A stretch of DNA of 64,000 nt, taken from assembly GCF_900187295.1 (NCBI RefSeq), contig NZ_LT906473.1, positions 2,294,001 through 2,358,000 of the forward strand, read 5' to 3'. This stretch comes from Corynebacterium cystitidis (GTDB lineage Bacteria > Actinomycetota > Actinomycetes > Mycobacteriales > Mycobacteriaceae). The number at the start of each line of letters is the position of its first letter. Within the stretch, counting starts at the first letter, position 1. This document shows positions 1-6,996 of the stretch, one piece after another. The notes below the pieces were generated by a model. That model was not told where the DNA came from and did not search any database. It saw only the letters and a list, made by a program, of their open reading frames with translations. Made by a program: the position numbers and the translations under genes.

Positions 1-357
1 CTCATCCCACACCACGCCGGCCTCCGCATTCACCACGCCGTCCGGGTGGATCGTCACAGCATCATTGGCCGCGACCACCGCAACAAGATCCAGCTGCCCA
101 TCAGCCACCACAAGGTTTGAGCCACCGCCCACAACCAACAGATCAACGCAGTGCTCGTCGAGAAGCTGCACCGCCGCAGCCAACGCCTCACTGGTTTCCG
201 CACGCACCGCAGCCACCGGAGTACCACCCACATGCAACGTGGTGGCCTGCGCGAAAGTGAAATCGTCGTCACGCATAATGCCGTCGATTGCGGTCAAAGT
301 GGCTAGGACAGAGGCAAGAACTTGGCCCTCAATGCGGGCTTGAGATGAATCAGACAC
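1..357 (-). CDS. murB: UDP-N-acetylmuramate dehydrogenase, 5' part (cut by window edge)
   Basis: Only the first 119 codons are present; the gene runs off the left edge. MurB reduces UDP-GlcNAc-enolpyruvate to UDP-MurNAc in cytoplasmic peptidoglycan precursor synthesis. The visible part is the N-terminal FAD-binding region: the TLHVGGTP stretch near residue 41 and the LLVVGGGSNLVVAD motif near residue 73 that contacts FAD. A GTG at 357 gives the natural N-terminus (SDSSQARIEG). It is divergent from the DUF2505 gene, with about 24 bases between the starts. The family call is firm from the FAD motif; the active-site serine and glutamate lie outside the window. Confidence 0.9.
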   Translation of the reverse strand, partial: MSDSSQARIEGQVLASVLATLTAIDGIMRDDDFTFAQATTLHVGGTPVAAVRAETSEALAAAVQLLDEHCVDLLVVGGGSNLVVADGQLDLVAVVAANDAVTIHPDGVVNAEAGVVWDE

Positions 358-381
358 CCTACTAACGGTAGTCTGTTTGCT

Positions 382-873
382 ATGGCAAACCGTAGCGAAA
401 ACACCGTAACTATTAACCACCCAGCGCAGAAGGTCCACGAGGCGTACACCAACGCTGACTACTGGGCCTACATCGCTGAGAATCTGTCACCTGAACCGGG
501 CGAGCTGAATGACTTTAGCAACAACTCCGCCACCCTCTTCGAGGTCCTGCCGCTAGACGTCCTGCCTGAGGCAGTGCGCGCCATGGTCTCCCAGGCACTG
601 AAACTCAAGCGCGTGGTCACCGTCGGCGAGCTCAACGGCGAAAGCGCAGACCTGTCCTACACCGGCGATGTCAAGGGCACTCCTGTGGACATGAAGGGTG
701 ACATCAAGCTCACCGGCGACGGCGACGTGACCACCCTGGCCTACGACAATGAGGTGACCGTGGACATTCCGTTCATGGGCCCAGCTATCGAGCCAAAAGT
801 TGGCGAAGCGCTGGCTGAGATCTTCACCAACGAAGGCAAGCTCACCGAGACCTGGATCTCCGAAAACCTCTAA
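382..873 (+). CDS. DUF2505 family protein
   Basis: A 163-residue protein of the DUF2505 family, common next to murB in corynebacteria and mycobacteria; its biochemical role is unknown. The N-terminus (VTINHPAQKVHEAYTNADYW) resembles START/SRPBCC-like folds that bind hydrophobic ligands, and the rest alternates beta strands with a final helix, so ligand binding is an inference. There is no signal peptide or membrane segment. A TAGTCT -10 box at 369-374 lies 7 bases before the ATG and no Shine-Dalgarno is seen, so the transcript is probably leaderless. Confidence 0.85.
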   Translation: MANRSENTVTINHPAQKVHEAYTNADYWAYIAENLSPEPGELNDFSNNSATLFEVLPLDVLPEAVRAMVSQALKLKRVVTVGELNGESADLSYTGDVKGTPVDMKGDIKLTGDGDVTTLAYDNEVTVDIPFMGPAIEPKVGEALAEIFTNEGKLTETWISENL

Positions 874-890
874 GCTGCTCTTTTCTACCG

Positions 891-1703
891 ATGGCCGACC
901 ACGCCCACAATTTGCGTGCACCCACTGGTGCCGGGGATGGTCGGCCTTTTGGCGTTATTACCCGGGGCACAACTGGGTTCAACCGTCTGCGCCGTTCCGA
1001 CCGGTGGTCGTTCTACCACCCCCAGATTTCCGCTCTTCTGCGTGGCACGCCAGCCCCGCTTGCGGTGGACGTGGGCTACGGAGCGAGCTTTACGACGACT
1101 GTCGAGTGGGCACGCTGGTTAAGAAAGCTCAACCCCACAGTAGAGGTGGTGGGACTTGAGATCGACCCGGAACGCGTACTTCCACCGCGTGACGGGGTGC
1201 GTTTTGAGCTTGGCGGCTTCGAGCTGGCCGGCTACCGGCCCCACTACGTGCGCGCTTTTAACGTGCTACGCCAGTACGACGTGGACCAAGTCGATATGGT
1301 GTGGGCCGAAGTGTGCTCTCGCCTGGCACCTGGTGGTTTATTTTTGGAGGGCACGTGCGATGAGATTGGGCGACGCGCCGCCTGGATACTTCTTAACGCT
1401 GCTGGTCCTCGCTCATTGACATTGGCGTGGGCTCCGTTCGCTGTGGACCGCCCCAGTGATGTGGCCGAGCGCCTGCCCAAAAAGCTCATCCATTTGAATC
1501 GGCCCGGCGAGAAGATTTTCGATCTGTTGCAGGCTGCCGATAAGGCGTGGGACCGTGCTGCAGGCTGGGAATCGTATGGGCCACGCGTTCGTTGGAGGCA
1601 GGCGCGGAAGCTACTCACCGCTGAAGGAATCCCGCTTCTTCCCCAGAGGCGTGCGATTCGCGATAATATTTTGTCTGTTGATTGGGCATTCGTAGCCCCG
1701 TGA
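891..1703 (+). CDS. Class I SAM-dependent methyltransferase
   Basis: A 270-residue protein with a Rossmann methyltransferase core: motif I at about residues 62-75 (AVDVGYGASFTTTVEWA), the acidic ribose-binding residue in VVGLEIDPERV near residue 90, and a post-core CSRLAPGGLFLEGT strand. The substrate is not evident. The N-terminal RGTTGFNRLRRSDRW stretch is typical of an actinobacterial family next to murB and supports an early start, but there is no Shine-Dalgarno before the ATG at 891 and that ATG sits in a hairpin arm. No good later ATG or GTG is available in frame. Confidence 0.8.
   Translation: MADHAHNLRAPTGAGDGRPFGVITRGTTGFNRLRRSDRWSFYHPQISALLRGTPAPLAVDVGYGASFTTTVEWARWLRKLNPTVEVVGLEIDPERVLPPRDGVRFELGGFELAGYRPHYVRAFNVLRQYDVDQVDMVWAEVCSRLAPGGLFLEGTCDEIGRRAAWILLNAAGPRSLTLAWAPFAVDRPSDVAERLPKKLIHLNRPGEKIFDLLQAADKAWDRAAGWESYGPRVRWRQARKLLTAEGIPLLPQRRAIRDNILSVDWAFVAP
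893..950 (+). terminator. Possible terminator hairpin overlapping the next start codon
   Basis: GGCCGACCA (893-901) pairs perfectly with TGGTCGGCC (938-946) and is followed by TTTT. It lies 20 bases after the DUF2505 stop, as a terminator would. The left arm contains the first codons of the following methyltransferase, so the hairpin may end the DUF2505 transcript, control the methyltransferase, or both. The 36-base loop is long, which lowers confidence. Confidence 0.4.
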
Positions 1704-1784
1704 CTGTGGTGCCTACCCTCAGCTACCCCCTTTGAATAACCATTACTATTGGCGCATGATGTGCCTTTGGGAGACAATGAACCA

Positions 1785-2582
1785 ATGAGTAAATCGTCGA
1801 CTTCCACCGTCTGGAAAGTAATTCTTGCAGTTTTGGTGGGCATCCTGATCCTCGTCCTTGTCGTAGAGATTGGGCTCCGCTGGTTCATCTCTAGCCAGTT
1901 GCGCTCCCAATTCGAAGAAGCAGCGCCAGACACTGCAGTGGTCCAGGAGGAACCGACGGTGTCTTTCGGCCCCTACCCGCTGGTGGTTAGCCCGCTGATG
2001 GGCAATATTCCGTCGATAGAGATGACCACCCCATCAACCCTGCAACTGGACCAGGAGCCAATTACAGGTTCTCCGGCGGCCCAGATCGAGATAGAAGACC
2101 TGTCGATGTCTCATGACCCGGTGGCTGGCCGGCTGCTGATCACAACGGAGCTTCCCGACGACTACGTTGAGGAAATCCTGCACAGGGAATTGAACAAGGC
2201 CCTGGACTCTGGCGAGGCCGACAGTGAAGTCACGGGGATCTTGACCGAACTTATCTCGATTACTGACGTGACCTCCAACCCCGCCGAAAACACGTTTGAC
2301 GTGGTTTTTACTGACGGTGTTTTGTCGCTGGAGTTACAGCCGGTCATGGTTGATGATCAGCTCACGTTCGAAGCGGCTTCGGTGTCACTGTTCTCGTTTG
2401 AACTGCCTTCTCGTGTAACCGAAATGGTCACTGGCATGCTCGCCGAGGCATTCCAGCAAGAAGTAACCTCGGAACTTAGTATCCAGGAATTCACTGTGAT
2501 TCCCGATGGTTTCCGTATCACAGCCACCGGCGAGAACGTGAACTTTAATGAGCTTGCAGGCCAGGTTTCAAGCAGTTCCTAG
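1785..2582 (+). CDS. LmeA-like (DUF2993) phospholipid-binding protein
   Basis: The start at 1785 is preceded by GGGAGA with good spacing; an in-frame ATG 12 codons upstream lacks one. The protein (265 residues) has a short cytoplasmic start, one membrane anchor at about residues 9-30 (WKVILAVLVGILILVLVVEI), and a long extracytoplasmic domain of repeated amphipathic strands. This architecture fits DUF2993/LmeA proteins, which in mycobacteria bind phospholipids in the periplasm and affect lipomannan maturation. The role here is inferred from the family. It ends convergently with the DeoC-like gene, the two stop codons overlapping by 4 bases. Confidence 0.8.
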   Translation: MSKSSTSTVWKVILAVLVGILILVLVVEIGLRWFISSQLRSQFEEAAPDTAVVQEEPTVSFGPYPLVVSPLMGNIPSIEMTTPSTLQLDQEPITGSPAAQIEIEDLSMSHDPVAGRLLITTELPDDYVEEILHRELNKALDSGEADSEVTGILTELISITDVTSNPAENTFDVVFTDGVLSLELQPVMVDDQLTFEAASVSLFSFELPSRVTEMVTGMLAEAFQQEVTSELSIQEFTVIPDGFRITATGENVNFNELAGQVSSSS

Positions 2583-3208
2583 CGCACTGCACGCTCCGGA
2601 CTAGTGGCGAAGACCCGTCCAGCACCCCGCGATAACCACTCAATGGTGTCATCGATGGACGCGACCTCACCAAACACCGCAACCTCTGCCGACACTGCGG
2701 GCACCACCCCACCTGCTGCATCAACAGCCACTATTGCGGCGCCCGCCTTGTCTGCAAGCGCTGCCTCACGACTATTCGTGGCAAGAACACCGAAGCGCAC
2801 CCCCTCGGGCACGGCCTGAGCCACCGCGATCATATCGGCCAGCACCGCCGAATCACGGCCAGCCACAGTATCTGCAGCCGTGCCCGCGGACTCTAACAAC
2901 GGCGGGGCAGGCTCACGCGGAAGCGCCAACCACACCTCAGAAGCCCCCATTTCACCGGCAAGGCGCGCCTCAGCGGCCTTCACCAAGCTGTGGTGCCTGC
3001 CCGTAGGCCAGCCCACCAGGGCGATTACAGCAGCCGAATTGGGGGCCACACCGGTCAAGTGCTCGTCGTAAAGCGACACCGCGGAAGCCACATCCAACGA
3101 CTCCACGACCAGCCCAGCCGGGAACACGGAAAGGCCCGCCACCGAACGTCCGGCACCGAAGGTGCCAACTCGGGTGGCGAGCCACTCACGGTCAGATGCA
3201 GTGCTAAT
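2579..3208 (-). CDS. DeoC-like TIM-barrel protein, probably not a classical aldolase
   Basis: The protein keeps the outline of deoxyribose-phosphate aldolase: a VFPAGLVVESL strand, then ALVGWPTGRHHSLVKAAEARLA, matching the PxG...VKxxEAxxA stretch of DeoC. The usual N-terminal DHTLLKP is absent, and where DeoC has the Schiff-base lysine (FVKTSTGF) this protein reads VRFGVLATNSREA, so aldolase activity is doubtful. Start unresolved: no ATG, GTG or TTG lies in a sensible place. An ATT at 3208, overlapping the TAG of DUF2516 and preceded by GGGGA, fits best; an ATG at 3283 would overlap DUF2516 by 80 bases. It is the last gene of a leftward operon. Confidence 0.65.
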   Translation of the reverse strand: MSTASDREWLATRVGTFGAGRSVAGLSVFPAGLVVESLDVASAVSLYDEHLTGVAPNSAAVIALVGWPTGRHHSLVKAAEARLAGEMGASEVWLALPREPAPPLLESAGTAADTVAGRDSAVLADMIAVAQAVPEGVRFGVLATNSREAALADKAGAAIVAVDAAGGVVPAVSAEVAVFGEVASIDDTIEWLSRGAGRVFATSPERAVR

Positions 3209-3515
3209 AGCCGAAATCCCCGCGCAGAATCCGCTGGATGTGCGGGCGCACGTCGAAGTAGTACACGCCCGTGGCAATCGCACCGATCCACGCCAAAAGA
3301 GGCAAACTCAACAGACAAGAAAAGGCGCTGCCTGCGAGAATCAGGATCCACATGGTTTTCGACTGGCGGTTGGCAGCATCAAACGCATCAGGGCGAGTAT
3401 TAGCCACCATGAATGCGCCGACCACGGCGGAAATGCCGACGATCGCGAAAAGCAGCATCTCCACAAGACGTGGCAGTCTGCTGATCAAAGTGATTGTACT
3501 GACGGGCTCAAACAT
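3204..3515 (-). CDS. DUF2516 family membrane protein
   Basis: A 103-residue protein with three hydrophobic segments (about residues 17-40, 52-66 and 70-88) and a basic C-terminus (RPHIQRILRGDFGY). It fits DUF2516, an actinobacterial inner-membrane family of unknown function. The ATG at 3515 directly follows the TAA of the upstream gene (TAAATG), and the stop overlaps the likely start of the DeoC-like gene, so the three genes are tightly coupled. Confidence 0.8.
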   Translation of the reverse strand: MFEPVSTITLISRLPRLVEMLLFAIVGISAVVGAFMVANTRPDAFDAANRQSKTMWILILAGSAFSCLLSLPLLAWIGAIATGVYYFDVRPHIQRILRGDFGY

Positions 3516-4079
3516 TTAGTGACTATCTTCCTTCGGGCTGTTGGCTGGGCCATCTGTGTCGGGTGTGTCATGTGTGTCAACGACTTCGCCGTCAATGATA
3601 TCCGCTGCCTCGTCCGCAACACCATCAGCGTCCCGCGAAGCAGCACCTGCAGCACCTGCAGCACTGTGACCATCGCTGAACCCATCGGACACGCGCCCGA
3701 TTAGCCCCTCAAGGCGAGTGCGCATATCGGCAATAATGCCTTCGCTCTCCGCCTTCGTGGAGTCATCACCGGTAGAATTAGCACGCTCGCGAACCTGGTC
3801 CACAGCCTGGTCAAAAGCGGATCGCACCTGGGTTATCAGCTCGTCGACACGATTGGAATCCTTCGCGCCCTGCGCAGCGCGAGACACCGAACCGGCCAGA
3901 TCGCGGACAATGTTTTCCGCATCACCAGCAAACGTAGCCGAAGCCTGTCCAAACGATTCGCGAGCGCGACTTACTGCATCCTTTACCTGATCCAACACGC
4001 TGTCATCCTCCTCGCGCGGGGACTCATTGTTCGCAGAAGTGTTGGCTTCATAAGAGTGATTGTCATTCGACTCAGTCAT
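3516..4079 (-). CDS. Acidic coiled-coil protein (CGLAU_01105-like), function unknown
   Basis: A 187-residue, strongly acidic protein. The first 25 residues are disordered (many Asn, Ser, Glu), residues about 28-125 are helical and coiled-coil-like (DQVKDAVSRARESFGQ, VRSAFDQAVDQVRERA), and the tail is Asp/Ala rich. There is no signal peptide or membrane segment. It matches in layout a corynebacterial family of unknown function found upstream of DUF2516. An array of 10-bp repeats lies just upstream. Confidence 0.75.
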   Translation of the reverse strand: MTESNDNHSYEANTSANNESPREEDDSVLDQVKDAVSRARESFGQASATFAGDAENIVRDLAGSVSRAAQGAKDSNRVDELITQVRSAFDQAVDQVRERANSTGDDSTKAESEGIIADMRTRLEGLIGRVSDGFSDGHSAAGAAGAASRDADGVADEAADIIDGEVVDTHDTPDTDGPANSPKEDSH

Positions 4080-4110
4080 GCAGTGTCCTTTTCTAGTAGG
4101 CCCGTGGAGG

Positions 4111-4165
4111 ACCGTTGAGGTCTGTTGAGGTCTGTTGAGGTCTGTTGAGGTCTGTTGAGGTCTGT
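4111..4165. repeat. Tandem 10-bp repeat (TCTGTTGAGG)
   Basis: Four exact copies of TCTGTTGAGG at 4121-4160, flanked by partial copies (ACCGTTGAGG at 4111-4120 and TCTGT at 4161-4165). The array lies between the DUF445 stop and the start of the acidic coiled-coil gene, so within the latter's probable leader or promoter. A 10-bp period is one DNA turn; copy number is likely to vary between strains. Confidence 0.9.
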
Positions 4166-4229
4166 CTATCTTCTAGCTCTGCGGGGCTCTCCGCCCCAGG
4201 CTCTCCTCCCCGGGCTCTCCGCCCAAGGT

Positions 4230-5582
4230 TTAAACCCCGAAGAGCAGCTGATTAACAGTGTAAATAACTAATCCAGCCAGCGCACCGACGACGGTGCCAT
4301 TAACGCGGATGTACTGCAGATCTTTCCCCACCAGAAGTTCGATCTTTTCGCTGGCCTCGTGAGCATCCCAGCGCTGAATAGTCTCAGAAATAATGTCAGT
4401 AACGTCGCCTGCATAATTATTAGCCAAGAAACTCGCGGCAGACTCAATGCGGTCGTCTAAGGCGGTGCGCAGCTCGGTATCCGTCGACAGGCGCGTGCCC
4501 CAATGCACACATAGTTCGGCGACGCGGCGACGCAGGGTAGAGCTTTCATCGCCGGCGGCGTCGATTAACGAGGCGGACATGCTGGCCCACAGCTCCCCTG
4601 CCGCGCTTTGCACCGCGTCAGAACCCATCACGTCAGCCTTCAACTGCTCCACCTTGGTGATCATCTCAGCATCAAACTGCAAGTCCTGCGCCAGTTGATT
4701 CAGCTGGGTGCGTAGCGCTTGGCGTGCCTTGTGGTTAGGTTGCGTATCGACGTCCGCCATGAACTTCACCAACTGTTTGTACACAGTGGTGCCAGCGATT
4801 TTGCGGGTGAACTCAGGCGCCCAGGCCGGCATGCGCTCGTCGACAAGCGTGACCACAGCGTCTTCCATGCCGTCGAGTTTGCGGCGTGCCCAAGTGATGG
4901 TGGTGTCAATCAGCGGCTCAGTTTTGCCGTCTGCGATCAACCCCTCGAGGGCACGGCCGGCCAGCGGGCCCCATGTCGGTTCGGCCAACCGTGAAATCAC
5001 TTGGGAGTTGATCAGGTCCTCGGCGTCGCGCGGATCCAGGGCGCGCAGCGCGTTGATGGTCAGGCGCCCCGCCTCGCGGGAAACTTTCTCCGCATTGTCC
5101 GGCTGCGACAGCCAGGCACCAATCTTTTCTGGGATATTGGCTTGGTTGACCTTCTCTGTGATCAGCTGCGCGTTCAGGAAGTTCTCGCCAACAAAGCCTG
5201 ATAGCGCATCACCTAGCTGATCCTTCTTGTTCGGGATCAAAGCCGTGTGTGGGATCGGGATGCGCAACGGGTGACGGAATAGTGCTGTAACAGCGAACCA
5301 GTCCGCAATGCCTCCCACCATGCCTGCTTCCGCAGCCGCGCGTACGTACCCGATCCAACCGGGCGCCGCGCCGGTGGATTGCCACCAGGAACACGCCAAA
5401 AAGATAATCGCTGCGAGGATCAGCAGGCCCGTGGCAAACGCCTGGTGTTTGCGCAGCGCTTGACGACGAGCAGCCTCGGCCTCCGCGCTCATTCCCGGCA
5501 TCGCTGCTGGTAAAGTGTCCGCCTTGGCTGGTGTTTCACCGGGCTCGGAAATCTGAGAATGTTTACCCATTTTAGAAGTCAT
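4230..5582 (-). CDS. DUF445 family membrane protein
   Basis: A protein of about 450 residues of the DUF445 (YjiN-like) family. After a polar N-terminus there is one membrane segment (FATGLLILAAIIFLACSWW), the family-typical AAAEAGMVGGIADWFAVTALFRHP stretch, the PHTALIPNKKDQLG motif, long helices, and a C-terminal hydrophobic anchor (VGALAGLVIYTVNQLL). The function is unknown. I chose the ATG at 5582 because GAAAG precedes it; a 20-codon upstream extension has no ribosome binding site. The GC-rich stretch at 4175-4220 after the stop can fold into short GCGG/CCGC hairpins. Confidence 0.85.
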   Translation of the reverse strand: MTSKMGKHSQISEPGETPAKADTLPAAMPGMSAEAEAARRQALRKHQAFATGLLILAAIIFLACSWWQSTGAAPGWIGYVRAAAEAGMVGGIADWFAVTALFRHPLRIPIPHTALIPNKKDQLGDALSGFVGENFLNAQLITEKVNQANIPEKIGAWLSQPDNAEKVSREAGRLTINALRALDPRDAEDLINSQVISRLAEPTWGPLAGRALEGLIADGKTEPLIDTTITWARRKLDGMEDAVVTLVDERMPAWAPEFTRKIAGTTVYKQLVKFMADVDTQPNHKARQALRTQLNQLAQDLQFDAEMITKVEQLKADVMGSDAVQSAAGELWASMSASLIDAAGDESSTLRRRVAELCVHWGTRLSTDTELRTALDDRIESAASFLANNYAGDVTDIISETIQRWDAHEASEKIELLVGKDLQYIRVNGTVVGALAGLVIYTVNQLLFGV

Positions 5583-5605
5583 TCTTTCGTTTAGATCCGT
5601 AGGCG

Positions 5606-5707
5606 TTAGAAAAATGTGAGGGCGTAGTCGAACAGGACCCACGCCGTCAGCACAGTGATCAGACCCGTCACAACGATGATGATTTTATTTCCGCGCATAG
5701 CAGCCAT
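5606..5707 (-). CDS. 33-residue single-pass membrane protein
   Basis: A small gene: MAAMRGNK followed by a hydrophobic run (IIIVVTGLITVLTAWVLF) and a DYALTFF tail. Positive residues precede the hydrophobic stretch, so the N-terminus is probably cytoplasmic. It lies 23 bases upstream of the DUF445 start on the same strand and is likely co-transcribed with it. AGGA precedes the second ATG (5698) better than the first, so the true product may be 30 residues. Function unknown. Confidence 0.6.
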   Translation of the reverse strand: MAAMRGNKIIIVVTGLITVLTAWVLFDYALTFF

Positions 5708-5730
5708 CCTAGACGCCCCTGGCATAACAG

Positions 5731-5764
5731 AATCCCCCGGCAACTCTTGAGCTGCCGAGGGATT
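5731..5764 (-). terminator. Terminator hairpin after the sdh-linked membrane gene
   Basis: AATCCC-C-CGGCA (5731-5742) pairs with TGCCG-A-GGGATT (5753-5764), a strong stem with a 10-base loop, 14 bases after the stop of the leftward gene ending at 5779. The stem's outer T at 5764 is shared with a perfect copy of the 13-bp CGCTTNNCGACGA word. Confidence 0.8.
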
Positions 5765-5776
5765 CGTCGATAAGCG
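5764..5776 (-). repeat. Copy of the CGCTTNNCGACGA word (perfect)
   Basis: Read on the minus strand: CGCTTATCGACGA, placed exactly between the stop codon at 5779 and the terminator hairpin. One of 18 perfect copies in the window; see findings. Confidence 0.85.
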
Positions 5777-5778
5777 TG

Positions 5779-6150
5779 TTAGTTCTTGCGGCCAGTCTCT
5801 TCGCGGTACTGGCGGTAGTAACGGCGCCCGTACCAGATCAGGCCGAAGCCACCGATGTAGAACACCGCAGCTACGATCGCGCCGATGATAATGAGAGGCT
5901 GGCTGTAGTCGTCAGCAGAGCCAACACCCCAAATACTGGTGGCCACACCGTAAATGAGGATGCCCGTCGCAGCGATGCCGGCCATCAGCAAGCCCGCGCC
6001 CAACCACGTGGAGGTGCGGATGAGGGAGGAGTGGGGGGCAACCAACGACACTGGGTCGTAGCCATCGATATAGCTGTCGTGCAGCCTGCCGCCGGAGTAC
6101 TCCGGGAAGGACTCAGCCTTAATGTCGGACACTGAGTTCTGAGCGCTCAT
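5779..6150 (-). CDS. Small two-TM membrane protein downstream of sdhB
   Basis: A 123-residue protein with a polar N-terminus (about 1-45), two membrane spans (about 49-72 and 84-107) and a basic C-terminus (GRRYYRQYREETGRKN). Its position 96 bases after sdhB on the same strand, followed by a strong terminator, makes it the probable fourth gene of the succinate dehydrogenase operon; a similarly placed membrane gene occurs in C. glutamicum. AGAGACAAGG serves as ribosome binding site. A role in complex II assembly or the membrane is only a guess from position. Confidence 0.8.
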   Translation of the reverse strand: MSAQNSVSDIKAESFPEYSGGRLHDSYIDGYDPVSLVAPHSSLIRTSTWLGAGLLMAGIAATGILIYGVATSIWGVGSADDYSQPLIIIGAIVAAVFYIGGFGLIWYGRRYYRQYREETGRKN

Positions 6151-6246
6151 AGCCTTGTCTCTCTTTCGTGATCATCGTGGCCCGCTGCCCCGGCACATGC
6201 CGTGAAGGCATAGCCAGTGGGGCCACCCATGTAACTGCGGTTAATT

Positions 6247-6996
6247 CTAGTCGTCCTTGCCGCGGAATGCTGCGCGGGCACGTTCCTTGTTGATCGCACC
6301 GACTGCTTCCAGAGGGATGCCAGCCGGGCACACGTCGGCACACTCGCCGTACAGGGTGCAGTGGCCGAAGTTGGTCTCCAGCTCGTCGATCATCTGGCGT
6401 GCGCGCTTGCCGCGCTCCTGCTTGCCCAGAGGGGTGAGCTTCAGGTGGTTCAGCTTGGCACCAGTGAACAGGTGAGCTGCACCGTTCGGGCAGGCTGCCA
6501 CACATGCACCACAGCCAATGCACGCTGCGAAGTCCAGAGACTTCTCAGCGTCGTAGTGGTTCATGTGCAGGGTGTCCGCATCAGGTGCGGTACCGGCGTG
6601 GATGGAGACGTAACCGCCCTGCTGCATGACGCGGTCGAGCGCGGAGCGGTCCACAGTCAAGTCGCGGATCACTGGGAACGCGCCCGAGCGGAATGGCTCA
6701 ATCTTTAGGGTGTCGCCATCTGAGTACTGCATCAGGCGCTGCTGGCAGGCAGGGGTGTTTTGGCCGGAACCGTGTGGCCGGCCATTGACGGTCAGGCCAC
6801 AGGTACCGCAAATGCCCTCGCGGCAGTCAGAGGCGAAGGCGAACGGCTCGCGGCCTTCCTCGACGAAACGGTTATTGACGTGGTCGAGCAGCTCCAGGAT
6901 GGACATCTGCTCAACAGCGTCGTCCACCTGGACGGTCTCGTATGCGCCTTCTGCTTCGGGTCCGGCTTGACGCCAGATCTCAAGTGTCAGTTTCAT
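6247..6996 (-). CDS. sdhB: Succinate dehydrogenase iron-sulfur subunit
   Basis: A 249-residue subunit that carries electrons from the flavin of SdhA to menaquinone. The plant-type [2Fe-2S] cluster ligands are C58, C63, C66 and C84 (DCREGICGTC ... PACQ). The C-terminal ferredoxin-like domain has C159, C162, C165, C169 and C213, C219, C223 for the [4Fe-4S] and [3Fe-4S] clusters. The start ATG overlaps the sdhA stop (TAATG), so translation is coupled. The sequence type is that of Bacillus/Actinobacteria complex II. Confidence 0.97.
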   Translation of the reverse strand: MKLTLEIWRQAGPEAEGAYETVQVDDAVEQMSILELLDHVNNRFVEEGREPFAFASDCREGICGTCGLTVNGRPHGSGQNTPACQQRLMQYSDGDTLKIEPFRSGAFPVIRDLTVDRSALDRVMQQGGYVSIHAGTAPDADTLHMNHYDAEKSLDFAACIGCGACVAACPNGAAHLFTGAKLNHLKLTPLGKQERGKRARQMIDELETNFGHCTLYGECADVCPAGIPLEAVGAINKERARAAFRGKDD

